In this document: positions 7,777 to 16,486 of the stretch, one piece after another
Numbering within the stretch: position 1 is the first letter of the stretch
How the letters are laid out: each line of letters starts with the position of its first letter
Assembly: GCA_039922495.1 (NCBI GenBank)
Contig: JBDTEO010000020.1
Span: 62,001 to 126,000 of the forward strand
DNA: 64,000 bases
Direction: 5' to 3'
Origin: JALYYC01 sp039922495
GTDB lineage: Bacteria; Chloroflexota; Dormibacteria; CF-121
The notes under the pieces: model-generated
Told to the model about the DNA's origin: nothing
Databases searched by the model: none
Seen by the model: the letters and a program-made list of their open reading frames with translations, nothing else
Position numbers and translations under genes: made by a program

Positions 7777-8862
7777 CTAGCGCTTCGCGAGGGGGACTTC
7801 GACCTTGACCTCGGTGCCGCGGCCGGGTTGGCTCCTGATCTCCAGAACGCCTTTTTCCAACTCGGCGCGCTCACGCATACTGATCAGCCCGAGGTTCTTA
7901 TTTTTGTGCAGGTTGGCCTCGGTCCGGGCGACATCAAAGCCCTGGCCGTCGTCCTTGATCACGATCACCACCCGGGTGGGCTGCATGTTCATCGTGACCT
8001 CGGCCATCTTGGCTCTCGCGTGCTTGTGGACGTTGGTCAGCGCCTCCTGGATGATGCGGAACAGCACCCCTTCAGTGTTCCCGGGAAGCCGCCGCTCCTG
8101 GCCAACCACGTTAAAGCGGGTCGCCAGGCCATAGCGGTCCCCGTACTCCTTGATGAATTTCCGCAGGGTTGGTATCAGCCCAAGGTCATCTAATGTCATG
8201 GGGCGCAAATCGAAAATCAGCTGGCGCGTCTCTTCCAGCGCGTTCCGAACGCTGTTCTTGAACTCCGCCAGCTCGGCGACCAGCTGCTTCGGATTCCGGT
8301 CCAGCAACCGCTCGAGGATCTCCGCCTGCAACACGAGGTTGGCCATCGATTGGGCGGGCCCGTCGTGCATATCCCGCGCAATGCGCATCCGCTCTTCCTC
8401 GATGATCTGGAACACCTGCCGCGACGCATCCCGAAACTGCTTATCCCCATCAGTGGCCGGATGAACGCCGTTCTCGCCATAAATCCGCTGCAGGTCCGAC
8501 AGGATCTGACTGGCCGAGCGAAGAAACTGGCCCTGGTCCTTGAGCTCGGCCCGCCGAGCCGCCAGCGCCTCGTATTCGAAATGCGCCCGCTCTACGTTCA
8601 GCTGCGTCTCGCGGATGTTGGCGAAGGTCTCCTGGACCTCCGACGGAGAGAACTGCTTCAGGTTGTTGAGCAGATGTTTCTCGACGACCCGCGACTCCTC
8701 CGACAGCTCACGCATCCGGTCCAGCGAGTTCTCCAGCTCGCGAGCTTTCTGCTCGGCCGTCTCCAGCTCGGCGTCGACCAGCTGAAGGCGGGTGGTCACC
8801 GACTGATGGACGAGCAGGAAGGGATCGAAGGTCTCATCCGTGGCGGCCTGGATCGCACTCAT
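7777..8862 (-). CDS. DegS/NarL-type soluble sensor histidine kinase
   Basis: With the ATG at 8862 this is 361 residues. Residues 20-125 are strongly helical and charged, resembling the DegS sensor coiled coil. HisKA_3 follows, with His166 in RDMHDGPAQ. The ATPase domain has the N box EALTNVHKHA (273-282), DDGQGFD (304-310) and NLGLISMRER (323-332). There is no membrane segment, so it senses a cytoplasmic signal. Such kinases usually phosphorylate a NarL/DegU-type regulator, yet none is adjacent; the nearest receiver domain is fused to CpaE at 5015-6274. An alternative in-frame ATG at 8949 would nearly touch the divergent gene at 8958. Neither start has a clear Shine-Dalgarno site. Confidence 0.88.
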   Translation of the reverse strand: MSAIQAATDETFDPFLLVHQSVTTRLQLVDAELETAEQKARELENSLDRMRELSEESRVVEKHLLNNLKQFSPSEVQETFANIRETQLNVERAHFEYEALAARRAELKDQGQFLRSASQILSDLQRIYGENGVHPATDGDKQFRDASRQVFQIIEEERMRIARDMHDGPAQSMANLVLQAEILERLLDRNPKQLVAELAEFKNSVRNALEETRQLIFDLRPMTLDDLGLIPTLRKFIKEYGDRYGLATRFNVVGQERRLPGNTEGVLFRIIQEALTNVHKHARAKMAEVTMNMQPTRVVIVIKDDGQGFDVARTEANLHKNKNLGLISMRERAELEKGVLEIRSQPGRGTEVKVEVPLAKR

Positions 8863-8918
8863 TTCAGGAAAAGGCCCCCCCTCGGCGGCGGAGCCGCGCT
8901 TGGCGGGCCATATGATAG

Positions 8919-8940
8919 CAGGAAAATTGCCAAATTCCTG
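8919..8940. promoter_or_regulatory. Possible operator between the kinase and the methyltransferase
   Basis: CAGGAA and TTCCTG arms flank a 10-base AT-rich centre, in the only AT-rich stretch between the two divergent genes. It lies upstream of both starts if the kinase begins at 8862. The evidence is weak and positional. Confidence 0.25.
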
Positions 8941-8957
8941 TCGAATCATGGTAGGCG

Positions 8958-9623
8958 ATGAGCGATCGAGTCTCCTTCCTGCTCGGGCGCGCCCTTCCCC
9001 TTGGCGTCTTCGGCTTTCTGGTCGCGATCCAGGCGGAGCTGGCGTTCGGCGGGGTGCAACACGCCTTCCAGGCGTCGCTCGACCGCGCCGAGACAATGTA
9101 CCTCCTCAACCGCCTCCTGACGCTTGCCTTCTTCAGCTTCCTGCTCGTCATCTATGCGATGCGGAGCCGCGCCATCGCCAGCGACCACAATCCCCTGGCC
9201 ATCCTCGCCGCGATGCTCGGCAGCTTCATTCTGTATGCGCTGTGGCTCTTTCCGGGCGGGGTGCGCAGCTCCGACCTCCTGGTCCTGGGCCTGAGCGACA
9301 TGCTGCTGGCATGCGGCATGCTCTGGGCGATCTACTCGCTGAGCTACCTGCGGAACCGATTCAGCATCGTGCCCGAGGCGCGCGGGCTGGTCGTCGGAGG
9401 GCCCTACCAGTTCGCCCGGCATCCGATCTACCTGGGTGAGATCACGGCCGGCCTGGGCCTGGTGCTGCCCACCATCCTGACGCCGCACCTGATCGTTTTC
9501 GTCATTTTCGTCGGGGCGCAGCTTATTCGAACCTTCTACGAGGAGCGCGTCCTCCGCAAGACCTACCCCGAATACACGGCATACGCCCGTCGCACCCATC
9601 GACTGATCCCGTTCATCTTCTAG
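8958..9623 (+). CDS. Isoprenylcysteine methyltransferase-like membrane methyltransferase
   Basis: This 221-residue protein has about five hydrophobic segments and the ICMT/PEMT C-terminal signature: GPYQFARHPIYLGEI near 156-170, then EERVLRKTYPEYTAYARR. In this family the enzyme uses S-adenosylmethionine at the membrane to methylate a lipid or prenylated substrate; in bacteria the substrate is rarely known. It stands alone, divergent from the kinase and just before the glycan cluster. Methylation of a polyprenyl-linked or envelope lipid is possible but not shown by sequence. Confidence 0.82.
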   Translation: MSDRVSFLLGRALPLGVFGFLVAIQAELAFGGVQHAFQASLDRAETMYLLNRLLTLAFFSFLLVIYAMRSRAIASDHNPLAILAAMLGSFILYALWLFPGGVRSSDLLVLGLSDMLLACGMLWAIYSLSYLRNRFSIVPEARGLVVGGPYQFARHPIYLGEITAGLGLVLPTILTPHLIVFVIFVGAQLIRTFYEERVLRKTYPEYTAYARRTHRLIPFIF

Positions 9624-9672
9624 GGGGCGAATTCGGACCCGCCTGCAAGGGGACGGCGCACCGGGCCGTTAC

Positions 9673-11277
9673 ATGGCTGTTAAATTGGCAATCCTGGCAC
9701 GTCCCGCAGCCGACTTCCACCCGGAGCCAGCCCTGACGCATGGGCGGGAGCGTCTCTACCGCTGGCTCGACCTGCCACGGTTTTTTACCATCGCCGTGCT
9801 GCTTACGATGGTGATCGCGGCCGTTCAGCCGGTCACCGACCCTGACTTCTGGTGGCACGTCACCACCGGCAACTGGATCCTGAGCCACCACACGGTCCCC
9901 CACCACGACCTCTTCACCTATACCGTCACGAGCCATCGATGGATCACCCACGAATGGCTCAGCGAGGTGATCCTAGCCGCCCTGTTTGCGGTCGGTCACC
10001 TTCCCCTCGTCAGCCTGGTGCTGGGCGCCGTGACCGCCGGCGGCTTCCTGCTCGTCTACCTGGCGATCGACCGGCGGGTCAATTTCGTCATTGCCGGATG
10101 CGCGCTGGTGCTCGGCGTCGCCGCCGCTAACCCCATCTGGGGACCGCGGATCCAGATGATCACGTTCACCCTCGCCGCGCTGACCTACTTGTGGATCAAG
10201 CGCTACTGCGAGGGACGCAGCCGCGCCCTCTACGCCTTACCGGTGGTCATGCTCTTCTGGACCAACCTGCACGCCGGGTTCTTCATCGCCTACGCCTTTC
10301 TCGGACTCACGCTGCTGGCCGAGGGCATTCGATGGGCGCTGCATCGGCCCGGCGCCCTTCCCACCAGGCGGCTCCGGAACCTCGGCCTGGTCCTGATCGC
10401 GTCGCTGGCGGTCGCGATCGTCAATCCGAACGGCTGGGACATCTACCTCTATCCATTTCAGACCATCTCGAGCGGCGCGCAGCAACGGCTGATCGTCGAG
10501 TGGTTCTCGCCCAACTTCCAGATGTCCCAGATGTTCGCCTTCGAGGCGATGATCTTCCTCCTGATCGGCGGGCTTGCCGTGGCTCGCCGGATCGATCTCC
10601 GCCAACTGCTCTTCCTCTGCGCCGGGCTCGGGCTGGCGCTGCATTCGGTACGAAACCTGTCCTTCTTCATGCTCCTCGCCGTCCCCGCCCTCGCCGATTA
10701 CGGACAGCAGGCGTGGGATCGCCTTGGATGGAAATGGCGGGCCAGGCGGCGACCCACCAATGGCCTGAGCTTCGGGCTCCACAGCGTCCTGCTGCTGGTC
10801 CTGACCGCGGTGGTGCTGGTCGCGAGCGCGCCAAGCCTGCTGCAGCGGGTCGATGGGAAGCTCGTCGCCCGCGACTTCCCGATCAAGGCGGCCACCTACC
10901 TGGCGCAGCACCCGGCGCCTGGTCACATGTTGAACGTCTACGGGTGGGGCGGGTACTTGATCTATCGGCTCGCCGGGGTTCAACCCGAGCAAAAGGTGTT
11001 CATCTTCGGCGACGCGGCGGTGACCGGCGACCAGTTGCTCCTGGACTACAACCATTTGCAGTCGCTCGGCCAGGACCAGGCAAAACTGCTCGATCGCTAC
11101 GGCATCAACTGGGTCATCTTTCACAGTGATGACCCGATCATCACCGAGCTTCGTCAGATCCACGCGGCCCCTGGGCAATCTGGTTGGTTCGAGCTCGGGA
11201 CCTTCGATAAAGCGACCATCATGATGCGTGAGACACCGGCGAACCGTGCCTACGCCCAGTCTGTCCCGCCGTCGTGA
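9673..11277 (+). CDS. GT-C-like multi-membrane protein, DPD(F/L)WWH family
   Basis: This 534-residue protein has an N-terminal membrane helix, then an acidic extracytoplasmic loop containing DPDFWWHVTTG and WITHEWLSE, about ten further hydrophobic segments, and a soluble C-terminal domain of about 130 residues (VYGWGGYLIYRL, VIFHSDDP). Acidic residues after the first helix and a soluble tail are typical of GT-C glycosyltransferases that use polyprenyl-phosphate sugars. A paralogue with the same motifs is at 23741-25264. The exact reaction is not predictable. The stop overlaps the start of the next gene. Confidence 0.8.
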   Translation: MAVKLAILARPAADFHPEPALTHGRERLYRWLDLPRFFTIAVLLTMVIAAVQPVTDPDFWWHVTTGNWILSHHTVPHHDLFTYTVTSHRWITHEWLSEVILAALFAVGHLPLVSLVLGAVTAGGFLLVYLAIDRRVNFVIAGCALVLGVAAANPIWGPRIQMITFTLAALTYLWIKRYCEGRSRALYALPVVMLFWTNLHAGFFIAYAFLGLTLLAEGIRWALHRPGALPTRRLRNLGLVLIASLAVAIVNPNGWDIYLYPFQTISSGAQQRLIVEWFSPNFQMSQMFAFEAMIFLLIGGLAVARRIDLRQLLFLCAGLGLALHSVRNLSFFMLLAVPALADYGQQAWDRLGWKWRARRRPTNGLSFGLHSVLLLVLTAVVLVASAPSLLQRVDGKLVARDFPIKAATYLAQHPAPGHMLNVYGWGGYLIYRLAGVQPEQKVFIFGDAAVTGDQLLLDYNHLQSLGQDQAKLLDRYGINWVIFHSDDPIITELRQIHAAPGQSGWFELGTFDKATIMMRETPANRAYAQSVPPS

Positions 11278-12482
11278 TTGGCTCGGTGCGCCGCCGCGCC
11301 TTCCGGCTGACCCTGTTCCTCACCTTCGTCGTCGTGCTCGCACTCGCGAGCGCCAGGCAGCTCGTCATCTCCCCGTCCCATGGCCAGGACTTTCGTGACT
11401 TCTTTGCCGCCGCCACCCTGATGGCTCGCGGTGGCGATCCCTACGATGCCGGCGCGCTGGCCCGTGAGCAGGACCACCTCTACAACCAACCGGACCACCT
11501 GCAGCCGGGCGACACCAACTTCTATGGCCCGATTCCCTACCCGCAGGGCCCCTGGGTGGCGATGGCGCTAATCCCCACCACGGCGCTCCCCTGGCAGGCG
11601 GCCTACCTTCTCTATCTGGCCGGCGCGATCACGGCGATCGCCGCCGCCGCCTGGGCGTTGCTGCGCCTCTTCGGCTGGAGCGGGCGCGCCCTGTTGCTGG
11701 CGACCGGCGCCGTCGCGCTCTCGCCGGTCGCGTTCATCAACCTCTTCCAGGGCCAGCCGGTCCCGTTTCTGTTTGCCGCCTTCGCCGGCGCCTGGATCCT
11801 GTTGCGGCGCCACCGGCCGCTCCTCGCCGGCGCCCTGCTGGCGCTCGCCTGGATCAAGCCGCATATCGGCCTTCCGCTCCTGGTCGTCCTCGGTGTGCTC
11901 CAGCCCGCCGCGGTTCGGGCCCTGGTCATCGGTTTCGCGGCCGGCACGGTGGCGCTCTTTGCGCTCGCTGCGGCCGTCATGCACGGCGCCCTGCTCGACT
12001 GGCCGCAGACGGTCCTTGGGCAGTGGTCGGGAGCGCTCCAGCAGGCTGACCTGGCGTCGATCAATGCCTTCTCCTATCCGGCACTCCACGGCGTGGTCCG
12101 CCAGGTCGCCGTCGGCCTCGCCCTCCTGGCGGCGGCCGGCTACCTGCTGTGGACCTTCCGCCACCGCGCCGCGTTGCTCAGCCGGGCCATGACCGTGCTG
12201 CTGCTGACGCTGCTGGCGGCGCCTTACGCGCACTCGTACGACACCCTGCTCCTGGTTCCCGTCATCCTCGCGCTCCTCGGATCGCACTACGAAGGCTGGG
12301 TGGATCCGGTGGTCGAAAGCGCGCTCTGGGCCTTCACCATTTTCCCGCTGTTCTACTTCAGCGGGTTCCACCTTGGGTTTTTCAACGGCTTCACGGCGAT
12401 CCCGGTCGTTCTGCTCGGCGCGGCCTGGCACCGCCGTCGGATGGTGGCGAGCTCTGGCGTCTCCCTGGAGGCCGCCGCATGA
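11274..12482 (+). CDS. GT87/DUF2029-family membrane glycosyltransferase
   Basis: This 402-residue polytopic protein has the GT87 (PimE-like, DUF2029) layout: a first helix, then an acidic loop QDFRDFFAAATLM with GGDPYDAG, about ten helices, and AWIKPHIGLPLLVVLG, matching the conserved KP segment of the family. Characterised members transfer mannose from polyprenyl-phosphate-mannose on the outer face of the membrane. The GTG start at 11274 overlaps the previous stop by 4 bases. It is the second gene of a coupled plus-strand triplet. Confidence 0.85.
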   Translation: MIGSVRRRAFRLTLFLTFVVVLALASARQLVISPSHGQDFRDFFAAATLMARGGDPYDAGALAREQDHLYNQPDHLQPGDTNFYGPIPYPQGPWVAMALIPTTALPWQAAYLLYLAGAITAIAAAAWALLRLFGWSGRALLLATGAVALSPVAFINLFQGQPVPFLFAAFAGAWILLRRHRPLLAGALLALAWIKPHIGLPLLVVLGVLQPAAVRALVIGFAAGTVALFALAAAVMHGALLDWPQTVLGQWSGALQQADLASINAFSYPALHGVVRQVAVGLALLAAAGYLLWTFRHRAALLSRAMTVLLLTLLAAPYAHSYDTLLLVPVILALLGSHYEGWVDPVVESALWAFTIFPLFYFSGFHLGFFNGFTAIPVVLLGAAWHRRRMVASSGVSLEAAA

Positions 12483-13777
12483 GGCACTGGTACGGTGTCC
12501 GCCGTCTCTACGAGCAACGGTTTCGCGAACGCGTATTGCTCGTCCTTCTCCTTGCGATCGGCGCCTATTACATCGCCTGGTCGGTGAGCCAATGGATCGC
12601 GCTCGACGCGGCTGCCCTCCGCTTCGACTTCGTCAACTACTTCGGCGGGGCGCAGGCGGCGGCCCACGGCGCTGACATCTACGCCGACTTCAAGCGCTCC
12701 TGGGGAACGCAGGCCTGGGTGGTCGCCTACATTTACCCGCCATTCTTCGCCCTGGTGCTGGCACCCCTGACCCCGCTCGGCCTGGTCGCGGCCGGCCGGA
12801 TCTGGCTCGTGGTCGTCCACGTCGCCTTCTTCGGTGCGCTGGCCCTGATCCTCAGGGCCCATCCCGAACTGTCGAAGAGTGCCCGCCGCCTCTTCCTGCT
12901 GGCCGCCCTGGGATTCATGCCGGTGTACCTCAACCTCAAGTTCCAGCAGGTCGCGACGGTCTGGTTGCTCCTGCTCGCCGGAACATTGCTGGCGTCGCTG
13001 CGCCGGCGCGACGCGGCCGGCGGTGTCCTGATCGCGCTGGCAGCCTCCTTGAAAGTGAGCCCGATTTTCTTCATCCCGCTCTTTTTTCGCCTCAAGCGGC
13101 GGCGGCTCGCCCTGATCAGCAGCCTCGCCCTGGTTGCGGTCACGGCGATCACACTGCTCGCCTCGCCCGGGAGTTGGCAATTCTTCACGGTGGTGCTCCC
13201 CCGCATCGGGCTCGGCACGGCCAACTGGGACAACGGCTCGGTCGATGGCCTCGTGAGCCGGGTGGTCGAGTACGCGCCTGGCATGGCCGGCGGCGCGACG
13301 CAATTCCTGGCCAAGCTGGTCATCGGCCTCGCCGTGGTCACGGTTATCGGATGGACGCTGTGGTGCGCTCGCGGTGGCTCCGATTCGTCATGGACGCTCC
13401 GCCTCAGCGTCGGCGCGCTCGTGACCTCCTTGCTGATCGTCTCGAGCGTCACGTGGCAGCACCACCTGGTCACGCTGCTGCTCCCGATCGCCACCGCGAT
13501 GGCCTGGATCGCGGCCCGCCGGGCTCCAGCCAGGTATGGTTGGTGGCTCGCCGGCGCTTATGCCCTCTGTTGGATGGACCGACGAATCTTCCCCCTGCCG
13601 GCGGACCTCACCGTCCACACGGGTGCGCAAACCGCCCTCGTCCTGGTCGGAACGTCGGTCAAGCTGGTTGGATTGATCGCGCTCTGGGTCCTGCTGCTCC
13701 AGATGCTCCGGCTCGAGCGGCAGCGGGTCGTCAGGCAGCCGCTGCCGGCGCACGCCGCCGGTCGGTCCGCCGCCTGA
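12479..13777 (+). CDS. GT87/DUF2029-family membrane glycosyltransferase
   Basis: With the ATG at 12479 (ATGA overlap with the previous stop) this is 432 residues. After the first helix comes FDFVNYFGGAQAAAHGADIY and then VVAYIYPPFFALVLAPL, both hallmarks of DUF2029/GT87 proteins. About ten helices follow, with LKVSPIFFIPLFFRLKRRR as the conserved basic segment. It is probably a polyprenyl-phosphate-sugar-dependent transferase. The 3' end overlaps a convergent gene by 47 bases. Confidence 0.85.
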   Translation: MRHWYGVRRLYEQRFRERVLLVLLLAIGAYYIAWSVSQWIALDAAALRFDFVNYFGGAQAAAHGADIYADFKRSWGTQAWVVAYIYPPFFALVLAPLTPLGLVAAGRIWLVVVHVAFFGALALILRAHPELSKSARRLFLLAALGFMPVYLNLKFQQVATVWLLLLAGTLLASLRRRDAAGGVLIALAASLKVSPIFFIPLFFRLKRRRLALISSLALVAVTAITLLASPGSWQFFTVVLPRIGLGTANWDNGSVDGLVSRVVEYAPGMAGGATQFLAKLVIGLAVVTVIGWTLWCARGGSDSSWTLRLSVGALVTSLLIVSSVTWQHHLVTLLLPIATAMAWIAARRAPARYGWWLAGAYALCWMDRRIFPLPADLTVHTGAQTALVLVGTSVKLVGLIALWVLLLQMLRLERQRVVRQPLPAHAAGRSAA

Positions 13778-14888
13778 CCGACTGCCAGCCCCAGACGATC
13801 ATGGCCGTCATCACCACCGGCCCGAGCACCACGCCGACCGCACGCTGGTCGAGCAGCAGCGCGGCGTCGAGGAGCAGCAGGGGGACCACGGGCGAGGGCA
13901 TGCGGCCCTGCCGGTGCAGCTGAAAGGCTAGCCACGCCGGCCCGGCCAGGATCAGCAGGTCATGCGGTAGGGCATGCGGCGACTCGAGCACCGCGGTCAG
14001 TCCGGCCAAAACGGCGAATGCGGGCCATGCCGGCCGACGCAGGGCGATCGCGAAGAGGAAGGCCAACCCGAGCCCGAAGATGACCACACTGACCGCGCTG
14101 GCCAGGCCGGCCGGAATCACCGGTGCGAGCATCCCGATCCAGGCCTCGCTCCGCGCGACCGACACCAGGTCATTGGCCCGAAAGGCGCTGTGCACCATCG
14201 CCACCATGCCGTCGACCCCGCCGGCTGCCAGCGGACTCAGGAGGAACACCAGGCTGGCCGCCGCCGCGGAGGCGAAGAGGCGCCAGCGACGTGCGGCGAA
14301 GAGCAGGATGAGGAAGGCGGGCAGGTAGTGCGGCTTGAAGGCGAGCAGGGCACCGCCCGCGGCCGCGGCGAGTGCCCCGTCCGACACCAGCGCCAGGATG
14401 ACCAGCGCCGCGCCAAGGGCAAGGAGTGGCGTCACCTGGCCCTCGGTCAGCGTGGCCCAGAGCGGAACCGAGCCCAGCAACGCCAGCAACGCGATCGCCG
14501 GCGCACCCTTCGGCAGCGGCAAGGCCCGCTGCAGCACGACCACAGTCAGCACCAGGATCCCAAGGCTGATGACCTGCCAGACATGAAAGGCGAGCTCCAC
14601 CGCAAGCAGGCTCAACGCGAGGAAGGGCAGATCGGCGGCTAACGGCTGGTTGTACGAGAGGCGCTGGTCGATGGCGGGCCCGGCGGTCCGAACCAGCATG
14701 GTGGCCAAAGCGGGTTGGTCGTAGGGCGCACTGATCCGACCCTCCCGGATCAGCAGGGCGGCACTGTAGCCGACGTTGAAGTCCGCGCTCTGCCTGGCCG
14801 CCCGCGGTTGGCCGATGACCACCGCGGCGCCGGCGACCGCGAGAGCGACCAGGAGGCCGAGCAGCCAGCGCTTCAGGCGGCGGTTCAC
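13731..14888 (-). CDS. GT87/DUF2029-family membrane glycosyltransferase
   Basis: This 385-residue protein has an N-terminal helix, then ADFNVGYSAALLIREG and APYDQPALATM (the acidic loop of the family), then about ten helices with LLAFKPHYLPAFLILLF in the middle. It is the last gene of a minus-strand triplet: its start overlaps the stop of the 14885-16486 gene by 4 bases. The C-terminal 47 bases overlap the convergent GT87 gene, which is tight even for this genome. Donor and acceptor are unknown. Confidence 0.84.
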   Translation of the reverse strand: MNRRLKRWLLGLLVALAVAGAAVVIGQPRAARQSADFNVGYSAALLIREGRISAPYDQPALATMLVRTAGPAIDQRLSYNQPLAADLPFLALSLLAVELAFHVWQVISLGILVLTVVVLQRALPLPKGAPAIALLALLGSVPLWATLTEGQVTPLLALGAALVILALVSDGALAAAAGGALLAFKPHYLPAFLILLFAARRWRLFASAAAASLVFLLSPLAAGGVDGMVAMVHSAFRANDLVSVARSEAWIGMLAPVIPAGLASAVSVVIFGLGLAFLFAIALRRPAWPAFAVLAGLTAVLESPHALPHDLLILAGPAWLAFQLHRQGRMPSPVVPLLLLDAALLLDQRAVGVVLGPVVMTAMIVWGWQSVRRRTDRRRAPAAAA

Positions 14889-16486
14889 GGGATGGCTTGA
14901 AACAGCACGGCCGCGCCCTCCCGGTCGATGACCCGCAACCCCGGATCGGATTCGAGTCGCGCGGTGTTCTGAAGGCTCGTGCTCAGCACGTAGTCGATGC
15001 CGTTGGCGCGCAGGAACCGATCCCGGCGCTCAACCGGCCAGCTGGTGAAGAAGGCCAGGGCTTCGGTTGACTTTCGTGCCGCATCGATGGTCATGTCCGG
15101 GTGGCCGTCGTAGACGCGGGCATTGGTCTGCGCCGGGACAAAGAGTCCGTCGAAGTAGGTGGTCAAGACCAGGTCGCGGGCGGACAGCCTGGGCGCCAGC
15201 CGTGCCAGGAGCCGCGACTCGTCGCGGTTTTCGTACTCGGCGTGCGCGTCGAGACGCTGGGCCGCGATCCAGACTGGTTGGGCCAGGCTGAAGAGACCGT
15301 AGAATCCGGCCAGGGCCACGGTCGCAGCCAGCGCCCGCCGCCGCCAGGGACGGGTTCGAAGTCGACGCAGCAGCGCCAGCAATCCCGGAACGGCGCAGAG
15401 CGCGAATGGAATCGAGCTGGCCATGAAACTCCTGCCGAGCAGGGCGTCGATCCCGGGCGTGAACATGAAGGCCGTCATGCCGAGAATCCATAGGGCCGGA
15501 AGGATGAGATCGCCGTGCAGGCGCCGGGTGACGAACCCGACCACGATCAGGATCGTGGTCGTGAGGTGCGACACGACCAGGAACCCGAGGGGGTCGCCGA
15601 CGTCGAGCGCGGTGCGGACCGCCGCCAGCGCGAGCGGATGGCTCCGCATGGTGGAAACCAGGTACAGGTCGTAGGGCAGCTGGATCAGCGCGGCCGCCAG
15701 CGCGAACGCAAAGGGACCGGGCAGACGTCGAAGGCCGGCCCAGGCCGCCAGCATGGCCCCGGCCAGCAGGGCGAGCTGCGGATAGATCAGCTGGAGCGCC
15801 AGGATCGCGATCAGCCCGCCGCCGACGGCGGGCCAGGAGGTCCCGCGCCGCAACCGCAGTCCGGCGACGAGCACGGCGCACATCAGCGCCATCGCCGTCG
15901 GGAGGTGGGGCGCCATCGCGACCAGGTCGGCGACGCTGCTCCCCGGTGAGAGCGACTCGGTGGCCCGCACGCTGAGCGGGCCGATGGCGATCGACGGCAA
16001 GACGAGCCCAACCCCACCGCCAAGCGCGGCGAGCACGAATGCCCAGCGCCGCAAGATCACGGGCCGGTAGAGCTCCGCAGTCAGGGCGTAAAGGGCGATG
16101 CACAGCGCGCCACCGCCGATCAGCCGCGCCACGTGGTAGGTCCACGATGCCGGCAGGGCCCCGACCAGGTGACCACTCCAGAGGTAGTAGGGATAAAGCA
16201 GGACGCCGGGGAGCGCTTCCGAGGTGTAATGGGATTGGAAGAACCAGCTCCCGGCGGCGCCCGCGTGCCAGAGCGCCTGATAAACATAGGCATCCCGCGC
16301 AATGACGACATAGCCGGGAAAGACCTCGTTCTCAGAGACCTGGGTCGCCGCGATCAGCAGCGGCGGGATGGTCAGCGCCAGCAGGATCCCGGCCACCACC
16401 CCGAGCCAGCGCCACTCGGCGGCAGTGACGCGGGATGCCGGCCGTGGGACCGGGGTGCTGAGCGCGACCGGGTTCGCCAGTGCCAT
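14885..16486 (-). CDS. GT-C-like multi-membrane protein, 'YTSE' family
   Basis: This 533-residue protein has a membrane helix near residue 30-50, then a large outer loop with ARDAYVYQALWHAGAAG and HYTSEALPG, about ten more helices, and a soluble C-terminal segment (VLTTYFDGLFVPAQTNARVY, later DYVLSTSLQN). A paralogue at 19072-20706 shares the D...Y....G.AG.W and YTSE pattern. This topology fits a GT-C transferase or a related membrane glycan enzyme. It overlaps the upstream gene by one base (TGATG) and the downstream gene by 4. Confidence 0.78.
   Translation of the reverse strand: MALANPVALSTPVPRPASRVTAAEWRWLGVVAGILLALTIPPLLIAATQVSENEVFPGYVVIARDAYVYQALWHAGAAGSWFFQSHYTSEALPGVLLYPYYLWSGHLVGALPASWTYHVARLIGGGALCIALYALTAELYRPVILRRWAFVLAALGGGVGLVLPSIAIGPLSVRATESLSPGSSVADLVAMAPHLPTAMALMCAVLVAGLRLRRGTSWPAVGGGLIAILALQLIYPQLALLAGAMLAAWAGLRRLPGPFAFALAAALIQLPYDLYLVSTMRSHPLALAAVRTALDVGDPLGFLVVSHLTTTILIVVGFVTRRLHGDLILPALWILGMTAFMFTPGIDALLGRSFMASSIPFALCAVPGLLALLRRLRTRPWRRRALAATVALAGFYGLFSLAQPVWIAAQRLDAHAEYENRDESRLLARLAPRLSARDLVLTTYFDGLFVPAQTNARVYDGHPDMTIDAARKSTEALAFFTSWPVERRDRFLRANGIDYVLSTSLQNTARLESDPGLRVIDREGAAVLFQAIP

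Noticed and set aside
13731..13777. Frameshift or misassembly at the 47-base convergent overlap of two GT87 genes
   Set aside because: Both proteins have normal family length and ends, and a similar 44-base convergent overlap occurs at 22273-22316.
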